Part shown: piece after piece, positions 34,938 through 44,801 of the stretch
Layout: each line of letters opens with the position of its first letter
Numbering within the stretch: position 1 is the stretch's first letter
Source: Microlunatus antarcticus
GTDB taxonomy: Bacteria > Actinomycetota > Actinomycetes > Propionibacteriales > Propionibacteriaceae
DNA length: 64,000 nt
Assembly: GCF_014193425.1 (NCBI RefSeq)
Contig: NZ_JACHZG010000002.1
Location: 62,001 to 126,000 of the forward strand
Direction of reading: 5' to 3'
Notes under the pieces: model-generated
Seen by the model: only the letters and a program-made list of their open reading frames with translations
What the model was told of the DNA's origin: nothing
The model's database searches: none
Position numbers and translations under genes: made by a program

Positions 34938-35969
34938 GTGCGCGGTGTCTACCTGCCCGGCCACTCCGACGTCGACATCAAGCAGGTCCCCGACCCCGTC
35001 CCCGGACCCGGTCAGGTGCTGCTGGCCATGAAGGCGTCGACCATCTGCGGCTCCGACATCCGCGCCATCTACCGCGAGCACCTCCAGGGCGACCCGGCCG
35101 AGATGTACCAGGACGTCGTGGCCGGGCACGAGCCCGCCGGCGAGGTCGTCGCGGTCGGCCCCGACCCGGTCCGGCTGAAGGTCGGCGACCGGGTCTGCGT
35201 CTACCACATCAGCGGCTGCGGCCAGTGCGACGACTGCGTGCGCGGCTACCAGATCAGCTGCTCCTCCCCGAAGCGCGCCGCGTACGGGTGGCAGCGCGAC
35301 GGCGGCCACGCCGACCTGATCCTCACCGAGGAGCGCGACTGCGTCGTGCTGCCCGACTTCGTGACGTTCCTCGACGGCGCCTGCGTCGCCTGCGGCTTCG
35401 GCACCGCGTACGAGGGCCTGATCCGCGCCAACGTGAGCGGCCGGGACAGCCTCGCCGTCGTCGGTCTCGGGCCCGTCGGTCTCGCGGCCGGCCTGCTCGG
35501 CGGCAAGCTCGGCGCCACCCCGCGCATCGGCATCGACCCCAGCCCCGAGCGACGCGAGCTCGCCCTCGAGCTCGGCGCGGTCGACGCCGCGTACGCCCCC
35601 GACCGGGCCGCCGACGCGCTGGACGTCCTCGGGGCCGGCGCGCACGTCGCCATCGACTGCTCCGGCAGCGGTCCCGGCCGGGCCACCGCGATCAGCCTCC
35701 TTCGCGCCCGGGGCCGCATGGTCCTGGTCGGCGAGGGCAACGGCCTCACCGTCGACGAGGTCAGCCCGACCCTCATCCACCCCTCGATCACGATCATCGG
35801 CTCGTGGGTCACCAGCCTCGAGCACATGCGCGAGCTGGTCGAGCGCCTGCCGGTGTGGAACCTCCACCCCGAGGTCATCGTCACCGACCGCTTCGGGATC
35901 GACGACGCGGACGCCGCGTACAAGCTGGCGGCGCAGGGACGGGCCGGCAAGGTCGCGCTCGTCCCCTGA
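34938..35969 (+). CDS. zinc-dependent alcohol dehydrogenase (MDR family)
   Basis: 343 residues from GTG 34938 with a purine-rich AGAAGAGAAGAGG upstream. Catalytic zinc residues in STICGSDIR and GHEPAGEVV; structural zinc Cys set CGQCDDCVRGYQISC; Rossmann NAD(P) motif VVGLGPVGLAAGLL with DPSPERR after strand 2, which favours NAD. It belongs to the threonine/sorbitol dehydrogenase branch of the medium-chain family. Paired with the aldolase; it may oxidise a polyol or sugar acid precursor. Substrate not determined. Confidence 0.9.
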   Translation: MRGVYLPGHSDVDIKQVPDPVPGPGQVLLAMKASTICGSDIRAIYREHLQGDPAEMYQDVVAGHEPAGEVVAVGPDPVRLKVGDRVCVYHISGCGQCDDCVRGYQISCSSPKRAAYGWQRDGGHADLILTEERDCVVLPDFVTFLDGACVACGFGTAYEGLIRANVSGRDSLAVVGLGPVGLAAGLLGGKLGATPRIGIDPSPERRELALELGAVDAAYAPDRAADALDVLGAGAHVAIDCSGSGPGRATAISLLRARGRMVLVGEGNGLTVDEVSPTLIHPSITIIGSWVTSLEHMRELVERLPVWNLHPEVIVTDRFGIDDADAAYKLAAQGRAGKVALVP

Positions 35970-35991
35970 GCCTGGTCCGACCCAGAACGGG

Positions 35992-36025
35992 TCGACCTGT
36001 GCACCGACATCGGTGCACAGGTCGA
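35992..36025. terminator. bidirectional terminator
   Basis: 16-bp perfect inverted repeat (TCGACCTGTGCACCGA and its complement) with a 2-base centre, between the convergent alcohol dehydrogenase and ABC permease genes. It serves both. Confidence 0.8.
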
Positions 36026-36044
36026 GCCGTTGCTGCGTGAGGGA

Positions 36045-37694
36045 CTAGCGCTTGCGCTGCTTGGCCGTCGTGGCCTGGGCCTCGCGCTCGCGCTTCTGCA
36101 GGTCGAGCTGCCGCTGGGCGTCCTGCTGCCGGGCGCGCATCGAGTCGGCGTCGAAGGAGTTGAAGAGCACCACCGCCGTGATCGCCTCGATGGCGAGCGA
36201 CCAGAGCGGGGAGAAGCCGAGCAGCATCGGCGCGGTCGCCAGCAGGCAGACGTCGAAGCCGCGGAACAGGTTGGTGACCAGCCCCGGGGGCAGCGCCCCC
36301 GCCTGGGTGGAGACCATCGGCTTGCTGAAGTCGACGCCCTTGGCCTGGGTCCAGCGGATGGCGGCCAGCAGACCGGCGCCCGCGGTGGCCACGGCCATCA
36401 GCGACGCGGTGCCCAGCGGGCGCTCGGCGCCGCCGGTGGCCACGCCGGCGAAGGCGGGGGCGACGAGCACGGCCCAGACCGCCGCCAGGATGGCGGGGGC
36501 GGTGACCATGGACATCTTGATCTGCGCCATCGAGAAGGGCAGGCACCGCGCGAGGCCGCCCGAGCGCGTGAGGACGCGCAGCCCGTTCAGCATCGGCACG
36601 ATCGCCCCGAAGAGGGCCAACGCACCGAACACCGGGGTGACGGCGCTGAGGCCGAGGGCCTCCGAGGCGTACGGCACGACGAGCGTCCCGGCCCAGCCGA
36701 TCAGGGGCTGCGGGAAACGTCGCAGCCGCTGCCACTCGCGCCAGGTCAGGGCCTGCAGCCCCTCGCCGCGACCCCGCTTCGGCGTCACGTGGCCGATCTC
36801 CATGGTCCGGCGCTGCACGACGATGTCGCGGGCCAGGCCGATGTCGAGGGCGAAGAACGCGCCCGAGATGCCCCGGACCAGCGAACCGCCGCTGACCAGC
36901 CGCGTACGACGGATCGACGCGAGCCGCGAGACGGCCAGCCCGCCGGCGACGAGCAGGACGACGAGCGCGAGCGCGGCGACGGCGCCGCCGATCTCGGTGC
37001 CCAGGCTGGTGGTGAGGGAGAAGGTCAGCCGGTCGGCAGCCACCCCGACCACTCCGAGGAGGGCGACCACGGCCAGGACGCCGAACACGAACGAGGCGGC
37101 CCGGCTGAGCTTGTGACGTTCGCGCCCCTGCTGCGCGGCCGCGGCGGCGACCGCGGCGGAGGCGGCGACGCCGGTGGCGACGGCCCAGACGGCCGCCTCG
37201 ACCGCGGGCGACCCGGTCAGCAGGGACACGAGCCCGCCGATCAGCGCGCCGCCGACGAAGGACCCGACCAGCGCGGCCACGAGCCGGGACCGCAGCAGGC
37301 GGGAGCGCGAGATCGGGGCGTCGAGCAGCCAGAACCCCTCGGCCGCCGAGGCGAGCACGGGCCCGAACAGCCGGGCGACGGCCAGCGCGGTCGCGACCGC
37401 GGCGAGCACCGCGGCCCAGGGCAGCAGCGCCCGCGCGGAGAGGCAGGAGGCGCTGTCGCAGCCGGCCACGACGCGCTGCGCCTTGAGGATGACGTTGACC
37501 GTCATCGCGCCGATCATCAGCGCGGCGATGACGGCGACGTACGCGTCGCTGAGCGCCTGCCCCAGGTTGCGGGTGGCGCGGCCGCGGCGCCAGTCCTTCA
37601 TCAGCCCGCGCAGCTCGCGGGTCGACGCCGTCGGCAGGACGGGGGGCTCGGGCAGGTCGGGCCCGTCGTTCTCGTCGAGCTCGGTGGAGCTCAT
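36045..37694 (-). CDS. multi-span membrane protein, ABC permease partner (DUF6297-like)
   Basis: 549 residues from ATG 37694, overlapping the ATPase gene by four bases. About 10-12 hydrophobic segments, a cytoplasmic N-terminus of about 45 residues, and a Lys/Arg/Gln-rich C-terminus (QQDAQRQLDLQKREREAQ). The tight overlap with an ABC ATPase points to a permease role, probably an exporter. No substrate clue is present. Similar unlinked pairs are known in actinomycetes only as hypothetical proteins. Confidence 0.7.
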   Translation of the reverse strand: MSSTELDENDGPDLPEPPVLPTASTRELRGLMKDWRRGRATRNLGQALSDAYVAVIAALMIGAMTVNVILKAQRVVAGCDSASCLSARALLPWAAVLAAVATALAVARLFGPVLASAAEGFWLLDAPISRSRLLRSRLVAALVGSFVGGALIGGLVSLLTGSPAVEAAVWAVATGVAASAAVAAAAAQQGRERHKLSRAASFVFGVLAVVALLGVVGVAADRLTFSLTTSLGTEIGGAVAALALVVLLVAGGLAVSRLASIRRTRLVSGGSLVRGISGAFFALDIGLARDIVVQRRTMEIGHVTPKRGRGEGLQALTWREWQRLRRFPQPLIGWAGTLVVPYASEALGLSAVTPVFGALALFGAIVPMLNGLRVLTRSGGLARCLPFSMAQIKMSMVTAPAILAAVWAVLVAPAFAGVATGGAERPLGTASLMAVATAGAGLLAAIRWTQAKGVDFSKPMVSTQAGALPPGLVTNLFRGFDVCLLATAPMLLGFSPLWSLAIEAITAVVLFNSFDADSMRARQQDAQRQLDLQKREREAQATTAKQRKR

Positions 37695-38335
37695 CCGCGC
37701 GGGGCCCCGAGCGTGACCGTGCGGGTCGCGACGCTCTCGACCAGGGTGGGCTCGTGGCTGGCGAAGACGATCGCCAGGCCCTGCTGCCGCTCGGCCTGGA
37801 GCCGGCGCGAGAGCCAGCCGACACCTTCGACGTCGAGGCGCTGCTCGGGCTCGTCGAGGATCAGCAGCCGGCGGGGACGGACGAAGGCGGTCGCGAGCGC
37901 GAGGCGCCGGCGCTGGCCGGAGGACAGGGTCCCGGGGAGCTGGCCCGACTGGGGGACCAGCTGCACCTCCTCGAGCACCTCGTCGACCTGGGCGTCCGGG
38001 TCGGTGATCCCGTGGGCCCGGGCCAGCAGGTCGAGGTGCTCGACCACCGACAGGTCGGGGAAGAAGTCGAGGTCGTCGATGACCGTCGCGACGTCGCGGC
38101 GGACCTGGGGGTCCGTCTCGGACATCGGGTTGCCGCAGACCTCGATGGTGCCCTCGTCGGGCCGGTCGGCCCCGACCAGGCAGCGCAGCAGCGTCGACTT
38201 GCCCGCACCGTTGCGCCCGGTCAGCGCGATCGCCTCCCCGGCCCGGACCTCGAGGTTGAACTTGTCGAAGATCGTGTTGGGTCCGAAGGCACGGCGCAGG
38301 CCGGTCACCTTGAGCACGGTCGCGCGTTTGGCCAC
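37691..38335 (-). CDS. ABC transporter ATP-binding protein
   Basis: 214 residues from ATG 38335. Walker A is TGRNGAGKSTLLR, the signature is LSSGQRRRLALATA, Walker B is RRLLILDEPEQRLD and the switch His is in FASHEP. The Glu after Walker B is followed by PEQ. Small single-domain ATPase of the exporter-like class, pairing with the overlapping membrane protein. Divergent from the sigma factor gene. Confidence 0.93.
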   Translation of the reverse strand: MAKRATVLKVTGLRRAFGPNTIFDKFNLEVRAGEAIALTGRNGAGKSTLLRCLVGADRPDEGTIEVCGNPMSETDPQVRRDVATVIDDLDFFPDLSVVEHLDLLARAHGITDPDAQVDEVLEEVQLVPQSGQLPGTLSSGQRRRLALATAFVRPRRLLILDEPEQRLDVEGVGWLSRRLQAERQQGLAIVFASHEPTLVESVATRTVTLGAPRG

Positions 38336-38506
38336 CGGAGAAGTGTGCCTCAGTGCAGCCAGACCAATCTTTGTCGACGCGGCCGCCGAACTGTTCCCGA
38401 CGAGCCCGACCGACGGTCACCGGCCGTTCGAGCTCGGGGGAGGTCGTCAGGCATGTCAGCCGTGCTTTTCGCGCCCGCAACCCACGCGTTCCGCCTCCGG
38501 CCGGGG

Positions 38507-38512
38507 TACGGT
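38507..38512 (+). promoter_or_regulatory. -10 box for a leaderless sigma factor transcript
   Basis: TACGGT lies six bases before GTG 38519, so transcription would begin at or next to the start codon. It supports the GTG rather than an upstream ATG at 38453. Confidence 0.4.
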
Positions 38513-38518
38513 CGCCGC

Positions 38519-39157
38519 GTGAATCTGTACGTCGCCGCTGACGGACCGGAGCCTTCCGGTCCTTCGGCGCGCGCTGCAGAGACCCCCGCGGTGCCGGACC
38601 GGGCACAGGAGGCGGCCGACCTCGCCGAGCTCGTGCACCGGGTGTCCCGCGGTGATGCAGAGGCCTTCGCCCGCCTCTACGACGCGACCTCGACCCGCAC
38701 GTACGGCGTCATCTGGCGCGTGCTGCGCTCGGCCGACCACGCCGCCGAGGTGACGCAGGAGGTCTACACCGAGGTGTGGCGCCAGGCGACGCGCTTCGAG
38801 TCGACCAAGGGGTCGGTGACGGCCTGGATCACGACGATGGCCCATCGCCGTGCGGTGGACCGCGTACGTTCGGTGACGAGCGAGGTGGCCCGGGACGAGC
38901 ACTACGCCAGGGCGGAGCCCGGCCGCGAGGTCGACCACGTCTGGGAAGGCGTGTCGGAGCGGCTCGACGCCGAGCGCGTCCGCAAGGGCCTCGAGGCGCT
39001 GACCCCGATCCAGCGGGAGGCGCTGACGCTCGCGTACTTCGGCGGTTACACCCAGAGCCAGGTCGCGGAACGGCTCAAGCTGCCCCTCGGGACGGTCAAG
39101 ACCCGGATCCGTGACGGCCTCATCAGTCTGCGCAACGTGTTGGAGGTGGAGTCGTGA
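38519..39157 (+). CDS. ECF RNA polymerase sigma factor (SigK-like)
   Basis: 212 residues from GTG 38519. Region 2 includes [40 protein letters not shown] with the core-binding and -10 recognition surfaces; region 4 is [41 protein letters not shown] with the -35 helix-turn-helix. The following gene overlaps by four bases and encodes an RskA-type anti-sigma factor, so the pair resembles mycobacterial SigK/RskA. Envelope or redox stress is a likely trigger. The exact start is not certain. Confidence 0.9.
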   Translation: MNLYVAADGPEPSGPSARAAETPAVPDRAQEAADLAELVHRVSRGDAEAFARLYDATSTRTYGVIWRVLRSADHAAEVTQEVYTEVWRQATRFESTKGSVTAWITTMAHRRAVDRVRSVTSEVARDEHYARAEPGREVDHVWEGVSERLDAERVRKGLEALTPIQREALTLAYFGGYTQSQVAERLKLPLGTVKTRIRDGLISLRNVLEVES

Positions 39158-39993
39158 GCGAGATCCACGACGACGCCGCCGCGTACGCGCTCGACGCCCT
39201 CGACGCGACCGAGCGCGAGGCGTTCGAGGCCCACCGGTCCGGCTGCGCGGATTGCACCGCCGAGGTCGCCGAGCTCAGCGAGACCGCGTCGTTCCTCGTC
39301 CTGTCGTCGGCGGCCCCGCCGCTGCCGCCGTCGTTGCGCGCCTCCGTCCTCGCCGGCATCGCCGACGTCGAGCAGCTGCCGCCGCTCCCGGGCCGCCCCC
39401 GGCGCGCCCTCGCCTCGGTCGATCCCGTCGAGGTCGACGACCCGCCCGTGGTCGCGGACACCGCCGCGAGCCCGCTCGTCGACGAGCTCGCCCTGCGTCG
39501 GGTGAGCCGTCGGGCCCGCGTCCTCTCGGTCCTCGTGGCGGCGGTCACGGTCGTCGCCCTCGCGCTGGGCGGGGTGGCCATCTCGCTCGTGCGCCAGGCG
39601 CAGCAGCCCCAGGTCGCCGAGCCCCAGGTCACGCAGACGCCGCAGCCCCCGCAGGTCGACCCGGCGCTCCTCGCCGCGCCGGACGCGCGGATCCGTCGGA
39701 CCAAGCTGATCGACGGCACCGAGGTGTCCTTCGTGGTGTCCAAGGAGCAGAACCGCGCGGCGTTCGTCAGCGCCGACCTCCCGTCGCCCGGCGCCGGGAA
39801 CGAGTACCACCTGTGGACGCTGAAGGGCGACACCGTCGTCCGGCCCGACGCCACGCTGCCGGGCGGGACCAACCAGGTCCAGCTCTTCACCGGCCCGGTC
39901 TCCGACTCGACCGCGCTCGCCATCAACATCGAGCCCACCGGCACGGCGCCGCAGGCACCCACGACGGAGGTGCTCGGCGCCGTCACGATCTGA
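39154..39993 (+). CDS. membrane anti-sigma factor (RskA-like)
   Basis: 279 residues from GTG 39154 (GTGA overlap with the sigma gene). N-terminal zinc-binding anti-sigma motif HRSGCADC (H27, C31, C34) binds the sigma factor in the cytoplasm. One membrane span at about residues 122-143. The extracytoplasmic part is an RskA_C-like domain ([18 protein letters not shown]). Regulated proteolysis in the membrane usually frees the sigma factor. Confidence 0.9.
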   Translation: MSEIHDDAAAYALDALDATEREAFEAHRSGCADCTAEVAELSETASFLVLSSAAPPLPPSLRASVLAGIADVEQLPPLPGRPRRALASVDPVEVDDPPVVADTAASPLVDELALRRVSRRARVLSVLVAAVTVVALALGGVAISLVRQAQQPQVAEPQVTQTPQPPQVDPALLAAPDARIRRTKLIDGTEVSFVVSKEQNRAAFVSADLPSPGAGNEYHLWTLKGDTVVRPDATLPGGTNQVQLFTGPVSDSTALAINIEPTGTAPQAPTTEVLGAVTI

Positions 39994-40067
39994 CGCCTGC
40001 TCCCTCCTCCGACCGCCCGGGCACGACTCGCCCCGTTCTGTCGGAGCCCCGTGCCAGAGTTCCTCCC

Positions 40068-40793
40068 ATGGTCGACGACGCAGGCGCTACCCCGGCTCGG
40101 GCCGGTGCCCGGGCCACCCTGGCCAAACGGCGTACGGACGTCTCCTCGATGTTCGACGACGTGGCCGCGCGCTACGACCTGGCCAACGACGTGCTGTCCC
40201 TCGGGCAGGACCGGGCGTGGCGTCGTGCGGTCCTCGAGGCGGTCGACGCCCGGCCCGGCGAACGGGTGCTGGATCTGGCGGCCGGCACCGGGACGTCGAG
40301 CGAGCCGTTCGCCCTCGCCGGCGCCACCGTGGTCCCGACCGACCTCTCGCTCGGCATGCTCCGCGTGGGCAAGCAGCGCCGACCCGCCCTGTCGTTCGTG
40401 GCCGCCGACGCGCTGCAGCTGCCGTACGGCGACGGCGTCTTCGACGCGGTGACCATCTCCTTCGGGCTGCGCAACGTCGAGGACACCCAGGCGGCGCTGA
40501 CCGAGATGCGGCGGGTGACCCGACCGGGCGGCCGGCTCGTGGTCTGCGAGTTCTCCGCCCCGACGTGGGCCCCGTTCCGCCGGGTCTACACCGAGTACCT
40601 GATGGCGGCCCTGCCCCGGATCGCCTCCGTCGTGTCGTCCAACCCGGCGGCGTACCACTACCTGGCGGAGTCGATCCGCGCGTGGCCCGACCAGGCCGGG
40701 CTCGCCGGACGGATCACGACCGCCGGCTGGCGAGACGTCGCCTGGCGCAACCTCTCGGGCGGGATCGTCGCCCTGCACCGGGCGGTGCGATGA
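40068..40793 (+). CDS. menG: demethylmenaquinone methyltransferase
   Basis: 241 residues from ATG 40068. UbiE/COQ5 signatures: [29 protein letters not shown] at the N-terminus, SAM motif [11 protein letters not shown], and [24 protein letters not shown]. It adds the last methyl group to demethylmenaquinone using SAM. Ubiquinone-specific genes are not seen, so the menaquinone role is preferred. The next gene overlaps by four bases. Confidence 0.94.
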   Translation: MVDDAGATPARAGARATLAKRRTDVSSMFDDVAARYDLANDVLSLGQDRAWRRAVLEAVDARPGERVLDLAAGTGTSSEPFALAGATVVPTDLSLGMLRVGKQRRPALSFVAADALQLPYGDGVFDAVTISFGLRNVEDTQAALTEMRRVTRPGGRLVVCEFSAPTWAPFRRVYTEYLMAALPRIASVVSSNPAAYHYLAESIRAWPDQAGLAGRITTAGWRDVAWRNLSGGIVALHRAVR

Positions 40794-42619
40794 CCACCTG
40801 CGCCCCGCTGCCGCTCGCCCCGGACCGGACGGACGGCGCGTCGGCCCCGACCACCCCGCCCGCCCCGAGCCGGGCCCTCGTCCTCGACGCCTGGGCGGCG
40901 CGCAGCTGCCCGGTCAAGACCCAGCACCGCTTCGACCCGCACGTCCCCGCGCGCGTGGTGGTGCCCGCCGCGCCCGACGACCCGCTCGCCCTCCGCGCCG
41001 AGGCCGCCCGGCGGCACGAGGCCGTGGTGCTGGAGCGGCTCATCGCCCGGTGCACGGGCCGGGTCGTCGACCTGAGGCTGCTCGCGGCGGACGGGCCCGA
41101 GGTCCAGGCGGCCGCCACCCGGTCGGCGCTCGCCGACGGCGTGGACGTGGTGGTGGGGGGCGTCCTGCCGCTCGACCTCGCCGGGCACCGCAGCGGCGCG
41201 CCCGACCTGCTCGTCCGGGGCGCCGACGGTCCCGACGGCCACCCGACCTACCACCCGGTCCTGGTCGTCTGGCACAAGGTGCTGACCGCCACCACCACCA
41301 CCCCGGCCGAGGAGGGCGCCGAGGTCCCCGGGCTGCCCTGGACGTCCTTCGCGCGGCCCTCGCCGGTCGAGCTCCGGCGCCGGCCCGGTCTGGCCCTGCG
41401 GCTCCGCTCCGAGGAACGCGACCTGCGCCAGCTGGCGCACCACCACCGGCTCCTGCAGGCGGCGGGCTTCGGCGCCGCGACCGCGTGGGGCGGGCTCGTC
41501 GGCACGGACCCCCCGACCGGCAGGGACGACACGGACCCGACGGTGTCGTGGTGCGACCTCGAGGAGCCGTTGCTGCGGACCTACGACCCGGACGTCGCCG
41601 GCGGCTACCGCCTGGAGAGCGCGCTCGAGCGCTACGACGCCGCCTTCGCCCGGCGGCTGGCGGTCGCCGAGGCCGCACGCCGCGGCGAGCCGCTCCTCGA
41701 GCCGGTCGTCGTCCGCGAGTGCCCGACCTGCGCCTGGTGGCCGACGTGCCGCGCGCGCCTCGACGACGACGACGTCAGCCTGCGCATCGACCGCGGCGCC
41801 CTCGACCGGACCGAGGTCGAGGCGCTCCGCGACCTCGGCACGGGGACCGTCACCACGCTCGCCGGTGCCGACCTCGACGCCCTGCTCCCGGCGTACCTGG
41901 AGCGCGTCCCCCGCCGCAGCCACGCCGAGTCCCGTGTGCGGACCGCCGCCCGGCGCGCGCGGCTGCTCGTGGGCGGGGTGCCCTTCGTCCGTGAGACGTC
42001 GGGGCCGATCGACGTGCGCGGGGCCGGCGTCGAGGTCGACCTCGACATCGAGAGCTCGGCCGAGGGCCGCGTCTACCTGTGGGGGTTCTGGGTCGAGCGG
42101 CCAGGACACGCCGGTGCGGCCCCGGCGGCGGAGGGCGAGTACGTGGCGTTCGCCGCGTTCCGCGACCTGGACGAGCAGGCGGAGACCGCCCTGGCCGTGG
42201 AGGCGTTCACCTGGCTGCTGGCGCTGGTCGAGGCCGAGGGCCCGGACGGCGTGGCGGTCTACCACTACAGCGGGTACGAGCCGACCCAGATCGACGCCCT
42301 CGCGCGACGTTCCGGCGATCCCGTCCTCGCCTGGGCCTCGGCGTACGCGCGGGAGGGCTTCGTCGACCTGCTCGACGTCGTCAAGGAGCACTGGTTCGGC
42401 GTGAGCGGGCTGGGTCTCAAGCTCGTCGCGGCGCACGCCGGGTTCGCCTGGCGCGACGACGACCCGGGCGGCCTCAACTCGCAGCGCTGGTTCGCCGACG
42501 CCGTGCACGGTCCGGACCCCGAGATCCGGGCCGTGGCGGAGGCGCGGGTGCTCGCGTACAACGAGGACGACGTCCTCGCCACGCGGCACGTCCGGGCCTG
42601 GCTGCGCGACCAGACCTAG
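40790..42619 (+). CDS. RecB-like nuclease with RNase H-like domain (TM0106 family)
   Basis: 609 residues from ATG 40790. The N-terminal half is a PD-(D/E)XK-type RecB-like region: RSGAPDLLV followed by the [10 protein letters not shown] strand, and the Cys set [10 protein letters not shown] with an earlier [10 protein letters not shown], which may bind an iron-sulfur cluster as in Cas4/AddB-like nucleases. The C-terminal half is an RNase H-fold exonuclease-like domain ([39 protein letters not shown]). Role unknown, probably DNA repair or processing. No CRISPR array or Cas genes are nearby. Confidence 0.85.
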   Translation: MTTCAPLPLAPDRTDGASAPTTPPAPSRALVLDAWAARSCPVKTQHRFDPHVPARVVVPAAPDDPLALRAEAARRHEAVVLERLIARCTGRVVDLRLLAADGPEVQAAATRSALADGVDVVVGGVLPLDLAGHRSGAPDLLVRGADGPDGHPTYHPVLVVWHKVLTATTTTPAEEGAEVPGLPWTSFARPSPVELRRRPGLALRLRSEERDLRQLAHHHRLLQAAGFGAATAWGGLVGTDPPTGRDDTDPTVSWCDLEEPLLRTYDPDVAGGYRLESALERYDAAFARRLAVAEAARRGEPLLEPVVVRECPTCAWWPTCRARLDDDDVSLRIDRGALDRTEVEALRDLGTGTVTTLAGADLDALLPAYLERVPRRSHAESRVRTAARRARLLVGGVPFVRETSGPIDVRGAGVEVDLDIESSAEGRVYLWGFWVERPGHAGAAPAAEGEYVAFAAFRDLDEQAETALAVEAFTWLLALVEAEGPDGVAVYHYSGYEPTQIDALARRSGDPVLAWASAYAREGFVDLLDVVKEHWFGVSGLGLKLVAAHAGFAWRDDDPGGLNSQRWFADAVHGPDPEIRAVAEARVLAYNEDDVLATRHVRAWLRDQT

Positions 42620-42647
42620 CCGCCTCTGCGCTCGTCGGGAGGGATGC

Positions 42648-43109
42648 CTAGCCCGTCCAGGGCGGCGCGACGCCCCACCCCCACCGCGGGACGGGGGCGT
42701 GCTCGGCGACGGCGGCCCCCGGCTGCGAGTTCGCCATGGCCAGGCGGGTGCCCCACTCGACGTAGGCGAGCAGGGCCGAGCGGAACTCCGGGTCCGACGG
42801 CAGGTCGGCGTCGTCCGCCGCCAGGCTCATCAGCGACACGAAGCGGTGGCGCTGCTCCGGGGTGATGCCGAGCCCGCGGTGGTGGGCGAGCATCGCCTCG
42901 TAGCCGCCGCGCTCGCCCGTGTACGTATCCGGACCGCCGAAGACCTCGACCCACCAGTCGGTCACGTGCTCCCGGTGCTCGGCGGTGACGCCGCCCGGGA
43001 AGAAGGGGGCGAGCAGCTCGTCGGCCTCCACCCGGTCGTAGAACGCCTCGATCAGGGCGCGGAGAGCGGGCGGGCCGCCGGCCCACTGGACCAGCGTCGG
43101 CTCAGCCAT
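42648..43109 (-). CDS. group II truncated hemoglobin
   Basis: 153 residues from ATG 43109. The 2/2 globin pattern is seen: FYDRVEADELLAPFFPGG (helix B/C), WWVEVFGGPDTYTGERGGYEAMLAHHRGLGITPEQRHRFV with the proximal His of helix F. Group II members bind O2 or NO and often protect respiration. AT-rich minus-strand sequence just upstream (TTGTAACGGTGTAATCAT) may hold its promoter. Downstream of menD on the same strand. Confidence 0.9.
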   Translation of the reverse strand: MAEPTLVQWAGGPPALRALIEAFYDRVEADELLAPFFPGGVTAEHREHVTDWWVEVFGGPDTYTGERGGYEAMLAHHRGLGITPEQRHRFVSLMSLAADDADLPSDPEFRSALLAYVEWGTRLAMANSQPGAAVAEHAPVPRWGWGVAPPWTG

Positions 43110-43175
43110 ACCAGCATGATTACACCGTTACAACCGACGCGCCAGGTCTTCGTCCGGCAGGAACGGGCTCGCGCG

Positions 43176-44801
43176 CTAGCCGACGAGACCGCGGAGCGCC
43201 TCGTCGAGCTCCCGCCCGCGCGAACGGTCGAGCCGGACCTCGACCAGCTCGATCCCGGCGGGCGGCACCGCCAACGCGTGGCGTAGGTCCTCGGCCGTGG
43301 TGACCAGGCGGTACGGCAGTCCCGCGGCCTGCGCCAGCCCCTCGAGCCGGACGCCCTGCGGCGTCGCGAACACGCGCTCGAAGGACCGCGCGTGGGCCGG
43401 GGCGCCCTGCTCGAGGGTGGTGAAGATGCTGCCGCCGTCGTCGTTCACCACGACGAGGCGGACGTCCGGCCGGGGCTCGAGCGGACCGACCACGAGACCC
43501 GAGGCGTCGTGCAGCAGGGTCAGGTCGCCGAGCAGCGCGGTGACCGGGGACCCCGAGCCCCAGGCGATCCCGACGGCCGTGGACACGAGGCCGTCGATGC
43601 CCGCGAGGCCCCGGTTGGCGTAGACCGGGGGGCCTTCGGGCCCGACCGGCGCGAGGTCGAGGTCGCGAACCGGGTTGGACGAGCCGACCAGCAGCGCGTC
43701 GGACTCCCCGAGCGACGCCAGCACGACCTGCGCGACCTCGGGACCGGTGAGGCCCGGCCACCCGGCCAGCAGCGCGTCCAGGCGGGCGCGGGTCGACTCC
43801 TCGGCCGTCCGCCAGCGGGCGAACCAGTCCCGCTCGACGGCGCCCGGGACCGGCAGGGCGACGTCGTCGGTCACGGTCGTCGCGGAACGCCCCGGGTCGG
43901 GCCAGTCCGCGTACGGGGTCACGACGACGAGCTCCACGTCGGTCCGCGCGAGCAGCCAGCTCACCGGGCGCGACAGGGTGGGGTGGCCGACGACGACGAC
44001 GCGCTCGACGTCGGCGGCCAGGCCCGTGAGCAGGAGGCGGTAGGTGCTGAACGCGGCCGGCCCGGACCGGGCGTTGCTCGACGCCTCGCCCAGCAGCGGC
44101 ACCGAGGCCTCGGCCGCGCGGGCCGCCCAGGTCCGGCCGAGCACGGGCGGCGCGTCGCCGACGACGACGACCGTGCGCAGCCCGGGGTCCAGCGTGAGCG
44201 GCGCCGACGGGCCCGCCGGGCGCACGTCGGTCAGCACGACCTCCGGCAGCGGGCCCTCGAGGGCGTCCGGGTCGGGCACGAGCGGGTCGTCCAGCTCGAC
44301 GTCGAGGTGCACGGGCCCGGGCAGCCGGCTCCGTACGCCGGTGGCGGCGGCGAGCAGACGGCCGACCTCGTACGCGGCGCTCCCCGCCTCCGCGACCGTC
44401 GCGCTCCCGCGGACGTGGCTCGTGAACAGCCCCTGCTGGTGGGTCGTCTGGTTGGCGCCGGTCCAACGCAGCGCGGCCGGCCGGTCGGCGCTGACGACGA
44501 CGAGCGGGACGTGGCTGTGCCAGGCCTCGAGGACGGCGGGGTGGAGGTTGGCCACGGCGGTGCCCGAGGTGGTGACGACCGCGACCGGGCGGCCCGAGGC
44601 CTTCGCCAGGCCGAGCGCGAGGAACCCCGCCCCCCGCTCGTCGATGCGGACGTGCAGCCGCAGCGCACCGCGCCGGTCGGCCGCCCACAGCACCAGCGCG
44701 AGCGGAGCGCTGCGGGAGCCCGGCGCGAGGACGACCTCGCGCACGCCGCCGGCCAGGAGCGCGGCGACCAGGGTGCCGGCCAGCGCGCCCGCGTCAGGCA
44801 C
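43176..44801 (-). CDS. menD: SEPHCHC synthase (2-succinyl-5-enolpyruvyl-6-hydroxy-3-cyclohexene-1-carboxylate synthase)
   Basis: 541 residues from GTG 44801, overlapping the menC end by eight bases. Thiamine diphosphate enzyme: N-terminal VVLAPGSRSAPLAL and RIDERGAGFLALGLAKAS (catalytic Glu), cofactor loop GDLTLLHDASGL and NDDGGSIFTTL with the metal-binding Asp and Asn region. It joins isochorismate and 2-oxoglutarate. Lies in a minus-strand unit with menC upstream; menF is encoded about 9 kb away. Confidence 0.94.
   Translation of the reverse strand: MPDAGALAGTLVAALLAGGVREVVLAPGSRSAPLALVLWAADRRGALRLHVRIDERGAGFLALGLAKASGRPVAVVTTSGTAVANLHPAVLEAWHSHVPLVVVSADRPAALRWTGANQTTHQQGLFTSHVRGSATVAEAGSAAYEVGRLLAAATGVRSRLPGPVHLDVELDDPLVPDPDALEGPLPEVVLTDVRPAGPSAPLTLDPGLRTVVVVGDAPPVLGRTWAARAAEASVPLLGEASSNARSGPAAFSTYRLLLTGLAADVERVVVVGHPTLSRPVSWLLARTDVELVVVTPYADWPDPGRSATTVTDDVALPVPGAVERDWFARWRTAEESTRARLDALLAGWPGLTGPEVAQVVLASLGESDALLVGSSNPVRDLDLAPVGPEGPPVYANRGLAGIDGLVSTAVGIAWGSGSPVTALLGDLTLLHDASGLVVGPLEPRPDVRLVVVNDDGGSIFTTLEQGAPAHARSFERVFATPQGVRLEGLAQAAGLPYRLVTTAEDLRHALAVPPAGIELVEVRLDRSRGRELDEALRGLVG

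Noticed and set aside
40790-42619. Cas4-like CRISPR adaptation nuclease
   Set aside because: The RecB-like domain is fused to an RNase H-like domain as in the TM0106 family, and there is no array or cas gene nearby.
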